64,000 bases of DNA, from NCBI GenBank assembly GCA_903919975.1, contig CAIXKE010000014.1, forward strand, positions 62,001 to 126,000, read 5' to 3'. Below, one piece after another: positions 34,895 to 44,544 of this stretch (positions are counted from its first letter, which is position 1; every line of letters begins with the position of its first letter). Source of the stretch: Akkermansiaceae bacterium (lineage in GTDB: Bacteria; Verrucomicrobiota; Verrucomicrobiia; Verrucomicrobiales; Akkermansiaceae). The translations under genes and the position numbers were made by a program. The notes beneath the pieces were generated by a model. That model was not told the DNA's origin, did not search any database, and was given only the letters and a program-made list of their open reading frames with translations.

Positions 34895-36874
34895 TCAGCG
34901 TTTCTTCTTCGTTTCTTCGAGATCCTCTTCCTTGTCTGATTTTTTCTTCGGGGCGGACGGTTCCTTGTAAGGCTTCACCTGCCGTTGGGGTTCCGCTTGA
35001 CGCGTGGGTTCGGACTGCTTCTTCTCCGGTTGGACCGTGCGTTCCAGCCTAGGCTGCCGTTGCCGTTGCGGTTCCGCCTGGCGGGGTGGCTCGGGCTGTG
35101 CCTTCTGCTGCTTCTTTTCAGGCTCGGCCGTGCGTTGGGGCTTTGGTTCGGCTTGTGCCTTGCGTTCGGGTTCTTGTGATTTGGTATGCTTTTTCGAAGC
35201 ATTCGGCTCGCTGTCCTCCCGCTTCGAAGTGGAATGGGACTTGCTACCTTTCTCTTCGGTCGCCTTCCATTCAGGGCGGGTGGTGTCCTGATCTTTCTCA
35301 TTTATGTTAGGTTCGCCCTTCTGGCGTTGGTCCGGCTCGGCTTTTGATCCCGGGCGGACCTCATTTTTTTCACGGCCTTGGTCGGCGCCTTTGCCCTTGC
35401 CTTTGTCAGTGTCTGGCTTGGTATTGTCTTCGGTATCATCTTTTTTGGCTTTGCCGCCTTTTTTCGGTTCATCGGCATTTTTTTTGTCACCCTTGTCATC
35501 CGGGCCTGTGGTTTTCGCATTACGTGGTTCCGTTTCTTTCGCAATGGGGCGTTTGGGCGGAGCATTTTTGCCGGACAATTGTTCGGCGGGTTTCGCTACG
35601 ACTGGTGATTTTTGGAATTTCTCCCGTTTCACTTGGATGCGTTTGTCAGGACCTTCGGTGGCCTTGTCATCCGGGCGATTTTCCATTTGCTTGCGCTCAT
35701 GGCTGAATTTGCGGACCTGCTTGTTTTGCTCCACGATCCGGGTGCGGTTGTCGACGCTTACGGTTTCGAATTTCTGCTCCTTGGAGTTGCTTGCATACTG
35801 TTGCAGTGGTTCGGCGAACTGATAGTTATCACGTTGTCCCTTGCGACCACCTTCGGGCCGTGATTGCAGGGTGGCCCAAGTTCGGGGCGGACGGGCGTCC
35901 TCGTTGGACTGATAGAAAGCGAAGTTGTCACGTCTGGTGCGTTCCCAATCGCGGTCATCGCGGTGTTCCCAGCGTCTGTGCGCATAGATTGGATCGTAGC
36001 CACTGCGGCCGGAACGATAGGAAAATGATGCGTAGAAGCCCTCATTATGATATCGTGGCGCATAATAGTCGCCGAAGTAATAATGGCCATACCTAGGCCG
36101 GACAAACAGGTGATCCGCGAAGACATTCAGAGCGATTACCACCAACGGCGTGTAGATATAGTTCGGCCGATTGTAGTAATCACGATGGAAATGAACCGGT
36201 GCGAACACCACTCCACGCTGCGCCACATTGTAATCCCAGTAGCCCTCGATGAAGATATACCCACGAGGAGTCCATTGATAATGTGCGGGGATCCAGATCC
36301 AGTTTGTCTGGCCGGGTTCCCAATACCCGGGTCTCCATGCGTAGCGGTCATTGCGGTTGATCCACGTTCCGGAAACCCACATGTGGTTGCGTGAGGGAGC
36401 TTCTACGCTTGGGCCGGCTTCGATGGATCTGGGAGGCTTCGGCACATAAGTTACCTCCTCTGTCTGTTCGTCAGCCCAGTAGCCGGATGTCCATTGCCAC
36501 TGGTCGCCTGCTTCAGCCCAATATCCAGGTACCCACTGGCGGCTCGGTGGCAAATTCCGCCACACGCCGCTGATCCAGATGAAATCGTTTTGCTCCTCAT
36601 CCCAACCCCAGTATCCCGGGATCCACGTTATATTGTCTCCCTCGGGGCGCTGGTCGGGCGGCGCCTCTTCGATCAATGCTGGAGGGCTCGTTCTCACGAA
36701 CATCCCAGGTTCCGGATCTAAGGTTACGGTTGCTGCAAATGCTTCATGCAAAGGACCTCGTGTCAATTCTTCGACTCCTTGTTCGGAGGCGCTGGCCCGT
36801 GTGGTCGCCAGCAGCGCGCCCCCTGCCGCCAACGCGGAGAGCGAGCCTATCATGGTGAAATATCTGAAGTTCAT
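34895..36874 (-). CDS. Secreted YXWGXW-repeat protein with long charged tail
   Basis: The YXWGXW family is of unknown function and is common in Planctomycetes/Verrucomicrobia and proteobacteria. The ATG chosen gives MNFRYFTMIGSLSALAAGG, a signal peptide; an in-frame extension upstream has none. Residues ~80-240 hold repeats such as WIPGYWGWDEEQ, WVPGYWAEAGDQWQW and WRPGYWEPGQTNW. A Tyr/Arg-rich part follows, with GHYYFGDYYAPRYH. From about residue 395 to the end the protein is a low-complexity Lys/Glu/Pro/Gln tail with PEKKQ and RQAEPQRQ units. 659 residues. It is monocistronic with a clear terminator. Confidence 0.9.
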   Translation of the reverse strand: MNFRYFTMIGSLSALAAGGALLATTRASASEQGVEELTRGPLHEAFAATVTLDPEPGMFVRTSPPALIEEAPPDQRPEGDNITWIPGYWGWDEEQNDFIWISGVWRNLPPSRQWVPGYWAEAGDQWQWTSGYWADEQTEEVTYVPKPPRSIEAGPSVEAPSRNHMWVSGTWINRNDRYAWRPGYWEPGQTNWIWIPAHYQWTPRGYIFIEGYWDYNVAQRGVVFAPVHFHRDYYNRPNYIYTPLVVIALNVFADHLFVRPRYGHYYFGDYYAPRYHNEGFYASFSYRSGRSGYDPIYAHRRWEHRDDRDWERTRRDNFAFYQSNEDARPPRTWATLQSRPEGGRKGQRDNYQFAEPLQQYASNSKEQKFETVSVDNRTRIVEQNKQVRKFSHERKQMENRPDDKATEGPDKRIQVKREKFQKSPVVAKPAEQLSGKNAPPKRPIAKETEPRNAKTTGPDDKGDKKNADEPKKGGKAKKDDTEDNTKPDTDKGKGKGADQGREKNEVRPGSKAEPDQRQKGEPNINEKDQDTTRPEWKATEEKGSKSHSTSKREDSEPNASKKHTKSQEPERKAQAEPKPQRTAEPEKKQQKAQPEPPRQAEPQRQRQPRLERTVQPEKKQSEPTRQAEPQRQVKPYKEPSAPKKKSDKEEDLEETKKKR

Positions 36875-37386
36875 AACGTCTGTTTTTATGGTTTTTCTGA
36901 CAAGAGAGAGACGGGTGTCACATGGCATTGATTCGGATTTTTTCCCTCCCGGCAAAAAAGATTCAGCCAAGTATAGTTTAGAGAACTCCGTCCAAATAGC
37001 AAACGGTCAATTCCGGTAATACGCTTACATCTGTAAATACGATGTAAGTGAAGAATGGCCTCCATTTGCAAATGGAAGCACGGCCGAGCACAGAACAGGA
37101 ATCGGATGGTCGCTGGGCATCCGTATTAAGAAATGACGGATCAAAAGACAGACCGGCTGTATTGGTCTGGATCCGCAGGTTACGCTTCAATTTCAGTTAG
37201 ATTAATGATGCGCCCTTGTGGTGTGCACAAAACATGAAGTCATGGGGGAGATTGCAAATCGGAGTCCGGTCAATAAGTTGCGAGCGGCGCATTGGTTCAT
37301 AAGCATTCCATTTGCGTTGCGAGCAGGGTGTCGTGACTCCCTGCTTGTTTCTCATGTCATTCAAGTAAGGGGATGGATCGCTTTGC
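36875..37386. other. Intergenic region upstream of the YXWGXW gene
   Basis: About 500 bp with no supported gene. It should contain the promoter of the minus-strand YXWGXW gene. The one clear structure is a dyad, CTTACATC (37024-37031) and GATGTAAG (37041-37048) with a 9-nt gap, about 150 bp from the start codon. It could be an operator. Confidence 0.5.
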
Positions 37387-39339
37387 TCAGGGTTGCTCTG
37401 GCTTGATGACTTGCGACTGATGGGTGGCAAAGAGCTTTTCGAGTTGGGTGGCGGCGTCGGGATTGAATTTGCCGAGGCGTTTCAAGGAGGTTTTATTGAG
37501 GAAATCGCGGCTGCGTTTGCTGGATGCCGATAGATCGATTTCCGGCAAGATGCGTGGGCCGGATGGGGTGGCGACGATCGAATAGAGCGGGGAAATGGGT
37601 TTCATGTCCGATTCCATTTGAGTGCCGACGGCAGCCCAATTTTTTTCTCGATACACCCCGACGATGGGGGGCGGCCGTTTGTTTTTGCGGGCATCGCCCA
37701 GCTCATAGCCTTGATTCCGCAGTAAGTTGTCTTTGCTCTCGGGCAGGTTGAGCCGGGCGGTGAAGCGCAATGCGGCAGTGATGTCTCCTGCGTGTACCGC
37801 TTGGAGCCATGACTCTACCAACTTGCGGCATTCTTCTTCGGTTGGTGGATCGGCCTCCGGAAGTTTGTCCAGCGCGGGGCAATCACTGAGCAGCACGTCC
37901 TGCCATTGGTCGCGCCATTTTTCGGTCTGGAGCTCCACCCATTCGCGGAAGGGTTGCGTGGACTCCGGGTTTGGGATTGGCGTCCAAAGCCAGCCGCCGG
38001 CGGATTTTTTGAAAAACAGAATTTGAAGGTCCAGTCGGTCGGGATAGCGGGTGGAGAAAAACTGGAAGGTGGCTGCGGCGTGCTGGCGCTGCTCTTGCAG
38101 GCCGAGAGGTATGGCGCGGCGCACGGCTGAAGGTGCCCGCAGGTTCCACCAGAATTGGGCCGCGCTGATGCAGGATTCGCGGGCGGTCTTGGAGTCTCCA
38201 CTTAAGTCGATGAGCCGCATGATCGAGGACAGATCGCCTTCATGAAACGCCGACATCAACGCTTTCCGAGCGTCTTCAACCGTGGGTTGCGGGGTAGCGG
38301 GGTAGGACGCGCTGAGTTTCGCTGGGAATGCGTCCAGCAAGTTGGCATCAAGGTCGTCGTCCGGCCCGTCGTCTGGCTCGGCACCGGCTTCGTCATCGGC
38401 GCTTTCGTTCTTTTGTAGGAAATGGCCGGGCAGGTTGATGCGCCACAGGCCATCCTTGGATTTGGTGAGATCCAGATGAACCAGTTGCAAGAGGGGGCGT
38501 GAGGGGTCGGTCGTGGACCCGGAGGGGTCCAGGCAGACGATGGAAATCAAGGCGCTCCGATCATCCTCCTCTTGGTGCACGATCGTTCGCAAGATTTTGT
38601 TAGATGCCAACAAGCGCCACGGAGAGATGACTTCGGCGTCTGCGGCCACCGCGTTCTGGGCCGCCATAATGCGCGAAGGCCAGTCCGGCGGTAGTTCGGC
38701 GGACAAGCCGCCGAGCAGGCCGAATATTTCTGTCAGATTGCGCGTTTTGGTGGCGCTTAGAAAGCGTTCGACGACTTGTTGGTAATTGAGGGCCCGGAGT
38801 GTGGCGGTGGGGAGTTTTTCTTCGATTTTGCGCCGCATCCGCTCTGCGGACTGGGCGCGGAGCTGTGCCAGATCAAGGACCTGCTCGCGTAGCATCCAGT
38901 CTTCGAGAGCCGTCAGTCGCTGGCGGAGGGCAGCGGTGTGGCGGACGCCGGAGTTTTCAAACGATGCCGGCACCGGGGCCGCAGTCCATTCTGCGCCGTA
39001 TTTCACTAGGGCGATCGGGAAAATCTGCATGCGGTTTGGATCGAAACCGTTGATTTTCCGGACGAGCACGCCGGCGAGATCGCCATCGAGTTTTACGGCT
39101 CCCACTTCGAGCGGATCGTCACCGAGATCCTGCGCCATGCGTTCGATGCGGCGGGCGATTTCCTTACGCTTTGCTTCACTGGTTTGCGGAGAGAGTGCGG
39201 TATCGGCTCCGGGGGCCAAGTTCAGGTTTTTAGTCCGCACTTTTTCAAGGAAGTGCAGGGCAGTTTCGCCCGGATTACTGGGTGCCGCCACGGCGGTGAT
39301 GGCCATGGTTATCAGGGCGGGTATTACTTTCACTGGCAA
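37387..39339 (-). CDS. Exported protein of unknown function
   Basis: Not recognised. 650 residues with an N-terminal signal peptide (MPVKVIPALITMAITAVAA). The mature part is mostly alpha-helical and charged, rich in Arg/Glu/Ala. It has several segments of the type SAFHEGDLSSIMRLIDLSG and AVHAGDITAALRFTARLN, suggesting repeated helical units that could be diverged copies of one domain. A short acidic linker (DDEAGAEPDDGPDDDLDAN) lies in the middle. No catalytic motif was seen. It is transcribed alone, upstream of the YXWGXW gene on the same strand but ~500 bp away. Confidence 0.85.
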   Translation of the reverse strand: MPVKVIPALITMAITAVAAPSNPGETALHFLEKVRTKNLNLAPGADTALSPQTSEAKRKEIARRIERMAQDLGDDPLEVGAVKLDGDLAGVLVRKINGFDPNRMQIFPIALVKYGAEWTAAPVPASFENSGVRHTAALRQRLTALEDWMLREQVLDLAQLRAQSAERMRRKIEEKLPTATLRALNYQQVVERFLSATKTRNLTEIFGLLGGLSAELPPDWPSRIMAAQNAVAADAEVISPWRLLASNKILRTIVHQEEDDRSALISIVCLDPSGSTTDPSRPLLQLVHLDLTKSKDGLWRINLPGHFLQKNESADDEAGAEPDDGPDDDLDANLLDAFPAKLSASYPATPQPTVEDARKALMSAFHEGDLSSIMRLIDLSGDSKTARESCISAAQFWWNLRAPSAVRRAIPLGLQEQRQHAAATFQFFSTRYPDRLDLQILFFKKSAGGWLWTPIPNPESTQPFREWVELQTEKWRDQWQDVLLSDCPALDKLPEADPPTEEECRKLVESWLQAVHAGDITAALRFTARLNLPESKDNLLRNQGYELGDARKNKRPPPIVGVYREKNWAAVGTQMESDMKPISPLYSIVATPSGPRILPEIDLSASSKRSRDFLNKTSLKRLGKFNPDAATQLEKLFATHQSQVIKPEQP

Positions 39340-39401
39340 TATTTATAACCGATTTTGGAGCCGATAAAAGTGCCGATTTCCTGCTTTGGGGGAACCACGG
39401 C

Positions 39402-40508
39402 TCATTCCTCCACGGCGAGGAATTCCGGTAAACTCACGGTCGTTCCCGCCAGTCGCGGATTTGCCTCCCATGCCTCACGATCCCCGACGATGCGTCGACC
39501 CATTCGCCGCAAGGTCTCGGCTGGGTTGGCGCGGTTGGGCATGATGGTGCGCAGGTGGTCGCCTGTTTCGGTTGGCATGACTTTCCACGCGAATGCCAGG
39601 CGGCTGTCCACCATGCCCTTCTTTTCGCCCCAGCTCCGTGTTTCGCCGAATCGCAGGTCGCCGATCCATGCGCCTTTTGCATGCGGCCGGGCGATCCACC
39701 AGCCATCGGAAAACCATTGCAATGTTGTGACCTCCCGCAGATTTTCCATCCCGGCGAGTGCGTCCGCGCCTTTCGGGTAAATCGTCCACCGCACGGGCGA
39801 TGATGGCCGGTCGAAGACTGAGCGGTAGCCGACCCAAAACTCATCGCCGCGATCGACCACCGAGCGCCACAGCAGAATATTGAACGGCGTGGGAGCCTCG
39901 ATACGGCGATTGAAAACCGTGCCGCGCTTGGCCAGATCCGCATTGAATCCCGCCGAAACCACGAATTTTAGCCCTACGCTCAACACGGCATACGCCGCAG
40001 AAATTCCCAAACCCCAGGCATTCAGCCGCCGCCGTTTCGGCAATTGTTTTTTCGTCCGGAGAAACGCCAGCCAGACCAGCGCCACCAACATCGGCATGGT
40101 GAACAGCAGATCGATGATGAATAAATTGTTGAAGGCCACCCGGGGCGCGTGGAACGGCCACAGCACCGACGTGCCATAGACCGTGAAACAATCGATCAGC
40201 ACATGCGTGCTCCATACGGCGAAGACAAACCAACCGGCTAGGGCTTTGCTGATCTTGTCGCGTTTCCAGAGTTTCGCCAACTGCGGGGCGAGCGCCCATG
40301 AGGCCAGAATCATCACCAGCAACGAGTGACTTGGTCCGCGGTGCCACCACAGATTGCCCGCCGTATCGAAGAACGGCGTGAATAGTATATCCAAATCCGG
40401 CAGTGTTCCAAATAACGCCCCCCACACCAGCGCCCGGTTTCCCATGTGCTTGCCAAGCATCATTTCCCCAACTGCTGCTCCCAGCACTGCCTGTGTCATC
40501 GAATCCAC
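39402..40508 (-). CDS. YdjM/DUF457-like membrane protein (metal-dependent hydrolase family)
   Basis: Inner-membrane protein of the LexA-regulated YdjM-like family, often annotated as metal-dependent hydrolase. A GTG start giving MDSMTQAVLGAAVGEMMLGKH matches the family opening MDS.TQ..LGAA.GE; the frame is open 11 codons further but without support. Conserved motifs are GTLPDLDIL, WHRGPSHSLL and STHVLIDCFTVYGTSVLWPF, which supply the His/Asp residues. Several TM segments lie in the first half, and a soluble C-terminal half of ~170 residues follows. 368 residues. Activity is not established for this family. Confidence 0.85.
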   Translation of the reverse strand: MDSMTQAVLGAAVGEMMLGKHMGNRALVWGALFGTLPDLDILFTPFFDTAGNLWWHRGPSHSLLVMILASWALAPQLAKLWKRDKISKALAGWFVFAVWSTHVLIDCFTVYGTSVLWPFHAPRVAFNNLFIIDLLFTMPMLVALVWLAFLRTKKQLPKRRRLNAWGLGISAAYAVLSVGLKFVVSAGFNADLAKRGTVFNRRIEAPTPFNILLWRSVVDRGDEFWVGYRSVFDRPSSPVRWTIYPKGADALAGMENLREVTTLQWFSDGWWIARPHAKGAWIGDLRFGETRSWGEKKGMVDSRLAFAWKVMPTETGDHLRTIMPNRANPAETLRRMGRRIVGDREAWEANPRLAGTTVSLPEFLAVEE

Positions 40509-40601
40509 GACGGCAAGATGCCGAAAATTTTCCATTCGCAAACCAGAAACAAACTAGAAACTCATCCTTGCATCGAAGAACTGGTCATTTAGACTGGTCA
40601 C

Positions 40602-40826
40602 ATGATAATTACTGCGACCGAATTCAAGGCCAAGTGCCTCCAATTGCTCGATCAGGTCCAGCGCACCGGCGAGGATCTGGTGATTTCCAAACGAGGAAAG
40701 CCCGTAGCCCGAGTGGTCGCCGTGCGAAATTCCAAGCCTTGGCTCGCCCTCCGTGGCAAGGGGCGTTTCGCGGGGGATCCTTTTGAACCGACGGTCCAAG
40801 AAACGGAAATTGAGGCCCTGAAGTGA
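40602..40826 (+). CDS. Phd/YefM-family antitoxin
   Basis: Antitoxin of a type II pair. 74 residues: the N-terminal DNA-binding domain MIITATEFKAKCLQLLDQVQ and LVISKRGKPVARVV is typical of Phd/YefM. The C-terminal tail (TVQETEIEALK) would bind and block the toxin. It overlaps the toxin gene by 4 bp (GTGA), the usual coupled order antitoxin-toxin. These proteins usually repress their own promoter. Confidence 0.93.
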   Translation: MIITATEFKAKCLQLLDQVQRTGEDLVISKRGKPVARVVAVRNSKPWLALRGKGRFAGDPFEPTVQETEIEALK

Positions 40827-41230
40827 GCGCTGCCCCGGTTCTCGATACACATATCTGGATTTGGTGGATGCTTGGCAATCCGGGATTGGAGCCGGCTGAG
40901 CGGGATGCATTGGATGCTCTTCCTCCAGAAAACCGCCCGGTGCTCTGTGACATCAGCTTATGGGAGTTCGCCACTCTGGTGGATCTTGGGCGGGTCGAAA
41001 TCGAGGGGACGGTCGAGGATTGGTTACGCATCGCTGCATCACCGGCTACAGTGCGCATGCAGTCGATCACTCCTGACATCGTGGCGGAAATGAACCGCCT
41101 TCCTGCCAGTTTCCATCGGGATCCGGCCGATCGGTTGATTGTCGCCACTGCGCGTTTTCTAAAGCTCTCGCTCGCCACCAAGGATCGGAAGATCCGGGAC
41201 TCGCGATTGACGACGCTCTGGAAGCTTTAG
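40823..41230 (+). CDS. PIN-domain (VapC-type) toxin
   Basis: PIN-fold ribonuclease toxin of 135 residues, started by a GTG that overlaps the antitoxin stop. Acidic catalytic residues are visible: Asp in PVLDTHIWIW (about residue 8), Glu in CDISLWEFATLVDLGRV (about 48) and Asp in FHRDPADRLIVATA (about 100). Together with the Phd-type antitoxin it forms a VapBC-like module. It appears intact. Confidence 0.93.
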   Translation: MSAAPVLDTHIWIWWMLGNPGLEPAERDALDALPPENRPVLCDISLWEFATLVDLGRVEIEGTVEDWLRIAASPATVRMQSITPDIVAEMNRLPASFHRDPADRLIVATARFLKLSLATKDRKIRDSRLTTLWKL

Positions 41231-41284
41231 ACATTCCGTTTTTGGCTTGGTAAAGAGTCGGGTTCCGGCACGATCGAAAAGAGT

Positions 41285-42097
41285 ATGAATTGGAAACGCG
41301 TTTTGATCGGCGAGTGGAATTGGAAGCGTCCGATCAAATCGGTGGTTTGTATTTACCTGATTCTTTGTTTCGTGGCGGTGTTTTTTGCGGACCGCATCCT
41401 GTTCATGCCGCCGGATCCGTCATATGCTGCGGATTTGGATGGGCTGTTCCAACTGCGCACCGAAGAAGGTGAGGGGATCGCTTCGATTTATTATCCCGCA
41501 GCTGAAGGCATGCCGACTTTGCTCTATTCTCATGGAAACGCGGAGGATCTCGGGCAAGCGCTGGAACTCTATCAAACATGGCGCGGTATGGGTTTCGGGG
41601 TGCTGGCCTACGACTATCCGGGTTATGGTGAATCCGCCGGCACGCCAAGCGAGGCTTCGTGCAAACGTGCCATTCATACGGCATGGAAACATTTGCGTGG
41701 ACTCGGAGTTCCTGCGAAGTCGATTGTCGTCGTCGGTCGCTCGGTCGGCGGCGGCCCGTCCACGTGGCTGGCTGCCGGGGAGAAACCGGCGGGTCTGGTC
41801 TTGATCGCTCCCTTCACTTCGGTCTTCCGGGTGGCGTTTCCGTTTCCGTTGTTTCCCCGCGACCGTTTCCAGAATTTGAAATTGATTCGTGAAATGGACA
41901 CGCCGTTGTTGGTGATTCAAGGGGAAAACGATGAGGTTATCCCGGTTTCCCACGGCCGCTCCTTGGCGGAGGCGTCTGCCTCGGCCGACAAGGTATTCAT
42001 CAAAATTCACAATGTCGGTCACAACGATTTGTTTGAAGTGGCGGGCGATGGGATCGTCAGGGAAATCGCGGATTTTTCCCGACGGGTAGCCAAGTGA
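41285..42097 (+). CDS. Membrane-anchored alpha/beta hydrolase (Bem46/ABHD-like)
   Basis: Serine hydrolase with one N-terminal TM anchor (about residues 18-38) and an outward-facing catalytic domain. Oxyanion region LLYSHGNAEDLGQ; nucleophile Ser in VVVGRSVGGGPS (about residue 154); Asp in QGENDEVIPVSHG; His in NVGHNDLFEVAG. All three triad positions are filled. 270 residues. The substrate is unknown; related proteins are lipases, thioesterases or peptidases. It stands alone between the toxin-antitoxin pair and ilvD. Confidence 0.88.
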   Translation: MNWKRVLIGEWNWKRPIKSVVCIYLILCFVAVFFADRILFMPPDPSYAADLDGLFQLRTEEGEGIASIYYPAAEGMPTLLYSHGNAEDLGQALELYQTWRGMGFGVLAYDYPGYGESAGTPSEASCKRAIHTAWKHLRGLGVPAKSIVVVGRSVGGGPSTWLAAGEKPAGLVLIAPFTSVFRVAFPFPLFPRDRFQNLKLIREMDTPLLVIQGENDEVIPVSHGRSLAEASASADKVFIKIHNVGHNDLFEVAGDGIVREIADFSRRVAK

Positions 42098-42151
42098 AGA
42101 GATTCTGATCCAGTTCCGCCAGCCGTTGATTTTCTCGAGCACGTGCCGCTC

Positions 42152-42189
42152 CGACCGATTATTCGTGCGGCCGCACAAATAATCGGTCG
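42152..42189. repeat. 38-bp near-perfect palindrome upstream of ilvD
   Basis: CGACCGATTATT (42152-42163) pairs with AATAATCGGTCG (42178-42189). Inside, GTGCGG meets CCGCAC without a loop, so only one C-A mismatch interrupts an 18-bp stem. No T-run follows, so it is not a standard terminator. A protein-binding site, a cruciform or an RNA processing element is possible. Confidence 0.75.
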
Positions 42190-42295
42190 TTCGCTGTTCA
42201 ATGCCCGATCGAGCTAGGATGTTTGAGATGGCCCACGTGTTTCCTGTTTCCCTGCCTTGACGCGGCCCCCGGTCTGGCCAGATGCTCCGCGCGCG

Positions 42296-43996
42296 ATGAA
42301 TGACACTACACGCCCGTTTTCCAGTCCGATGCTCGATGGCCCGGACCGCGCCCCGAGCCGCGCCATGCTCTACGCCGTTGGCTTCAATAAGGAAGATTTC
42401 TCCAAACCCCAGATCGGCATCGCTTCGACTTGGAGCGAGGTGACGCCCTGCAACGTCCATATCGACAAGCTCGCCCGCGAGTCGTCCAATGGCGTGAATG
42501 CCGCCGGCGGCAAGGGCATCATTTTCAACACCATCACCATCTCGGACGGCATTTCGATGGGCACCGAAGGCATGAAATACTCGCTGGTTTCCCGCGAGGT
42601 CATCGCGGATTCCATCGAAACCGTGGTCGGCTGCGAAGGCATGGACGGCTTTGTGGCGATCGGCGGCTGTGATAAAAACATGCCGGGCTGCCTGATGGCG
42701 ATGGCCCGCATGAACCGCCCCGCGGTCTTCGTCTATGGCGGCACGATTATGCCCGGCTGCGCCACGATCAAGGGCGAGAAAAAGGACCTCGATATCGTTT
42801 CCGTGTTCGAAGCGGTCGGCAAGCATGCCAGCGGTGAATACTCGGACGAGGAGCTGGAAATCGTCGAGTCCTGCGCGATTCCGGGTGCCGGATCTTGCGG
42901 TGGCATGTACACCGCCAACACGATGGCCAGCGCGATTGAGGCGCTCGGCATGTCGTTGCCTAACAGCTCGGCCCAAGCGGCCATCTCGGATGACAAGATG
43001 CGCGATTGTTTCGACGCCGGCGCCGCCGTGCTCAATCTGATCCAGCTCGGCATCAAGCCGCGCGATATTCTCACCAAGGAGGCGTTTGAAAATGCCATCA
43101 CCGTGCTCATCGCGCTCGGTGGCTCCACCAATGCCGCGCTGCACATTCCGGCCATCGCATGGTCGGCGGGCATCGACATCACCATCGATGATTTCGAACG
43201 CATCGGCAAACGAGTGCCCGTGCTCGCTGACTTGAAGCCATCCGGCAAATACGTCATGGCGGACCTCGTGAACATCGGCGGCACCGTTCCGCTGATGAAA
43301 ATGTTGCTCGATGCAGGGCTCCTGCACGGCGACTGCATGACGGTCACCGGCCGCACGATGCGCGAGAATTTGGAAAAACTCGCCAAACCGTATCCGGCAG
43401 GCCAGCAGATCATTCGCCCGGTTTCCGATCCGATCAAGAAGGACAGCCACTTGCGCATCCTCTACGGTAATTTAGCGGAAGGCGGCGCGGTCGCCAAAAT
43501 CTCCGGCAAGGAAGGCGAAGTCTTCACCGGCAAAGCCCGCGTGTTCGATTCGGAAGACGCCGGCATGAAGGCGATTCTCGGCAAGCAAATCCAGAAGGGC
43601 GACGTCATCGTCATCCGCATGGAAGGCCCGAAAGGCGGCCCCGGCATGCGTGAGATGTTAGGCCCGACCAGCGCCGTGATGGGTCTCGGTCTTGGCAAGG
43701 ACGTCGCGCTCATCACCGACGGCCGTTTCTCCGGTGGTAGCCACGGATTTGTGGTCGGCCACATCACTCCGGAAGCGTATCTCGGCGGTACGATCGCAAT
43801 CTTGAAAGATGGTGACGAGATCACCATCGATGCCACCAGCAACCGCATCGACGTGAATCTATCCGACGAAGAAATCGCCGGCCGCAAGGCGCATTGGGTC
43901 CAACCATCACCGCGTTACACCCGCGGTGTGCTCGCAAAATACGCCAAGCTCGTCTCCACCGCCAGCGAAGGCGCGGTGACGGATAAGTATCTATGA
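42296..43996 (+). CDS. ilvD: Dihydroxy-acid dehydratase
   Basis: IlvD dehydrates dihydroxy acids in valine, leucine and isoleucine synthesis and needs an Fe-S cluster and Mg2+. The ATG giving [19 protein letters not shown] is chosen over an upstream TTG. Cluster-binding cysteines are in [16 protein letters not shown] and [34 protein letters not shown] is the family C-terminal signature. 566 residues, full length. No other ilv or leu gene is adjacent. A 676-codon antisense frame across it is a shadow. Confidence 0.97.
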   Translation: MNDTTRPFSSPMLDGPDRAPSRAMLYAVGFNKEDFSKPQIGIASTWSEVTPCNVHIDKLARESSNGVNAAGGKGIIFNTITISDGISMGTEGMKYSLVSREVIADSIETVVGCEGMDGFVAIGGCDKNMPGCLMAMARMNRPAVFVYGGTIMPGCATIKGEKKDLDIVSVFEAVGKHASGEYSDEELEIVESCAIPGAGSCGGMYTANTMASAIEALGMSLPNSSAQAAISDDKMRDCFDAGAAVLNLIQLGIKPRDILTKEAFENAITVLIALGGSTNAALHIPAIAWSAGIDITIDDFERIGKRVPVLADLKPSGKYVMADLVNIGGTVPLMKMLLDAGLLHGDCMTVTGRTMRENLEKLAKPYPAGQQIIRPVSDPIKKDSHLRILYGNLAEGGAVAKISGKEGEVFTGKARVFDSEDAGMKAILGKQIQKGDVIVIRMEGPKGGPGMREMLGPTSAVMGLGLGKDVALITDGRFSGGSHGFVVGHITPEAYLGGTIAILKDGDEITIDATSNRIDVNLSDEEIAGRKAHWVQPSPRYTRGVLAKYAKLVSTASEGAVTDKYL

Positions 43997-44013
43997 TTCA
44001 ACTGCTATAGCCG

Positions 44014-44544
44014 ATGTCAGACGCGCTTAAATCCCTTGCATCCGTCTTGGAGAAAATGGGCGTCACTCCAATGATGGCAGGAGGTTGGGCAGTGAATCAT
44101 CATGGTTTCAGCCGGAGCACTCTTGATATCGATCTCGTTTACGACCGGGGACGAAGGGATTAAATCATCTCGGCTCTCGTGCAGGCGGGGTATTTCCCGA
44201 AGTTGGATTTATCCTTCGCCTGTCGGCTGCTACACCGGACGGTCGCCATGCCCATTCTCGATGTGATCTGGGTGGATGCGGCGACTTTTGCGAAACTTCT
44301 GGCCGAGGCCGAGCCGTTTGGAATTGCTCCATCGTTGCGCGTGATCTCGTTGAATTCACTGCTTTCGATGAAACTGCACGCGCTCCATGATGACGATGCC
44401 CGGAAAGGGCGTGACTATCGCGACATCGATGAGCTGCTGGATCGGCATCCATATCTGAGGACTTCGGAGGATTTTCACGATCTGGTCAGGGCGCAGGCTC
44501 CGGAGTTGTTTTGGTCGAAACTTGGGGTGAAATCGCCATCATGA
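44014..44544 (+). pseudogene. Nucleotidyltransferase-like gene with in-frame stop
   Basis: The frame starts at ATG 44014 (SDALKSLASVLEKMGVTP) and shows a nucleotidyltransferase-type GGWAVNHHGFSRSTLDIDLV with the paired Asp residues of the fold. A TAA at 44161 then interrupts it. The same frame continues without shift: IISALVQAGYFPK, then VAMPILDVIWVDAATF and SMKLHALHDDDARKGRDYRDIDELL, ending in an ATGA overlap with the next gene. It looks like a single nonsense mutation in a protein of about 176 residues. Restart from GTG 44179 would lack the active site. Confidence 0.75.

Noticed and set aside
41420-43450. 676-codon minus-strand open frame across ilvD and the hydrolase gene
   Set aside because: Antisense to two well-supported genes, low-complexity His/Arg/Asp composition, no family motif; a G+C codon-bias shadow. 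The same holds for long antisense frames over rplB, secY, the Deg protease and dnaJ.
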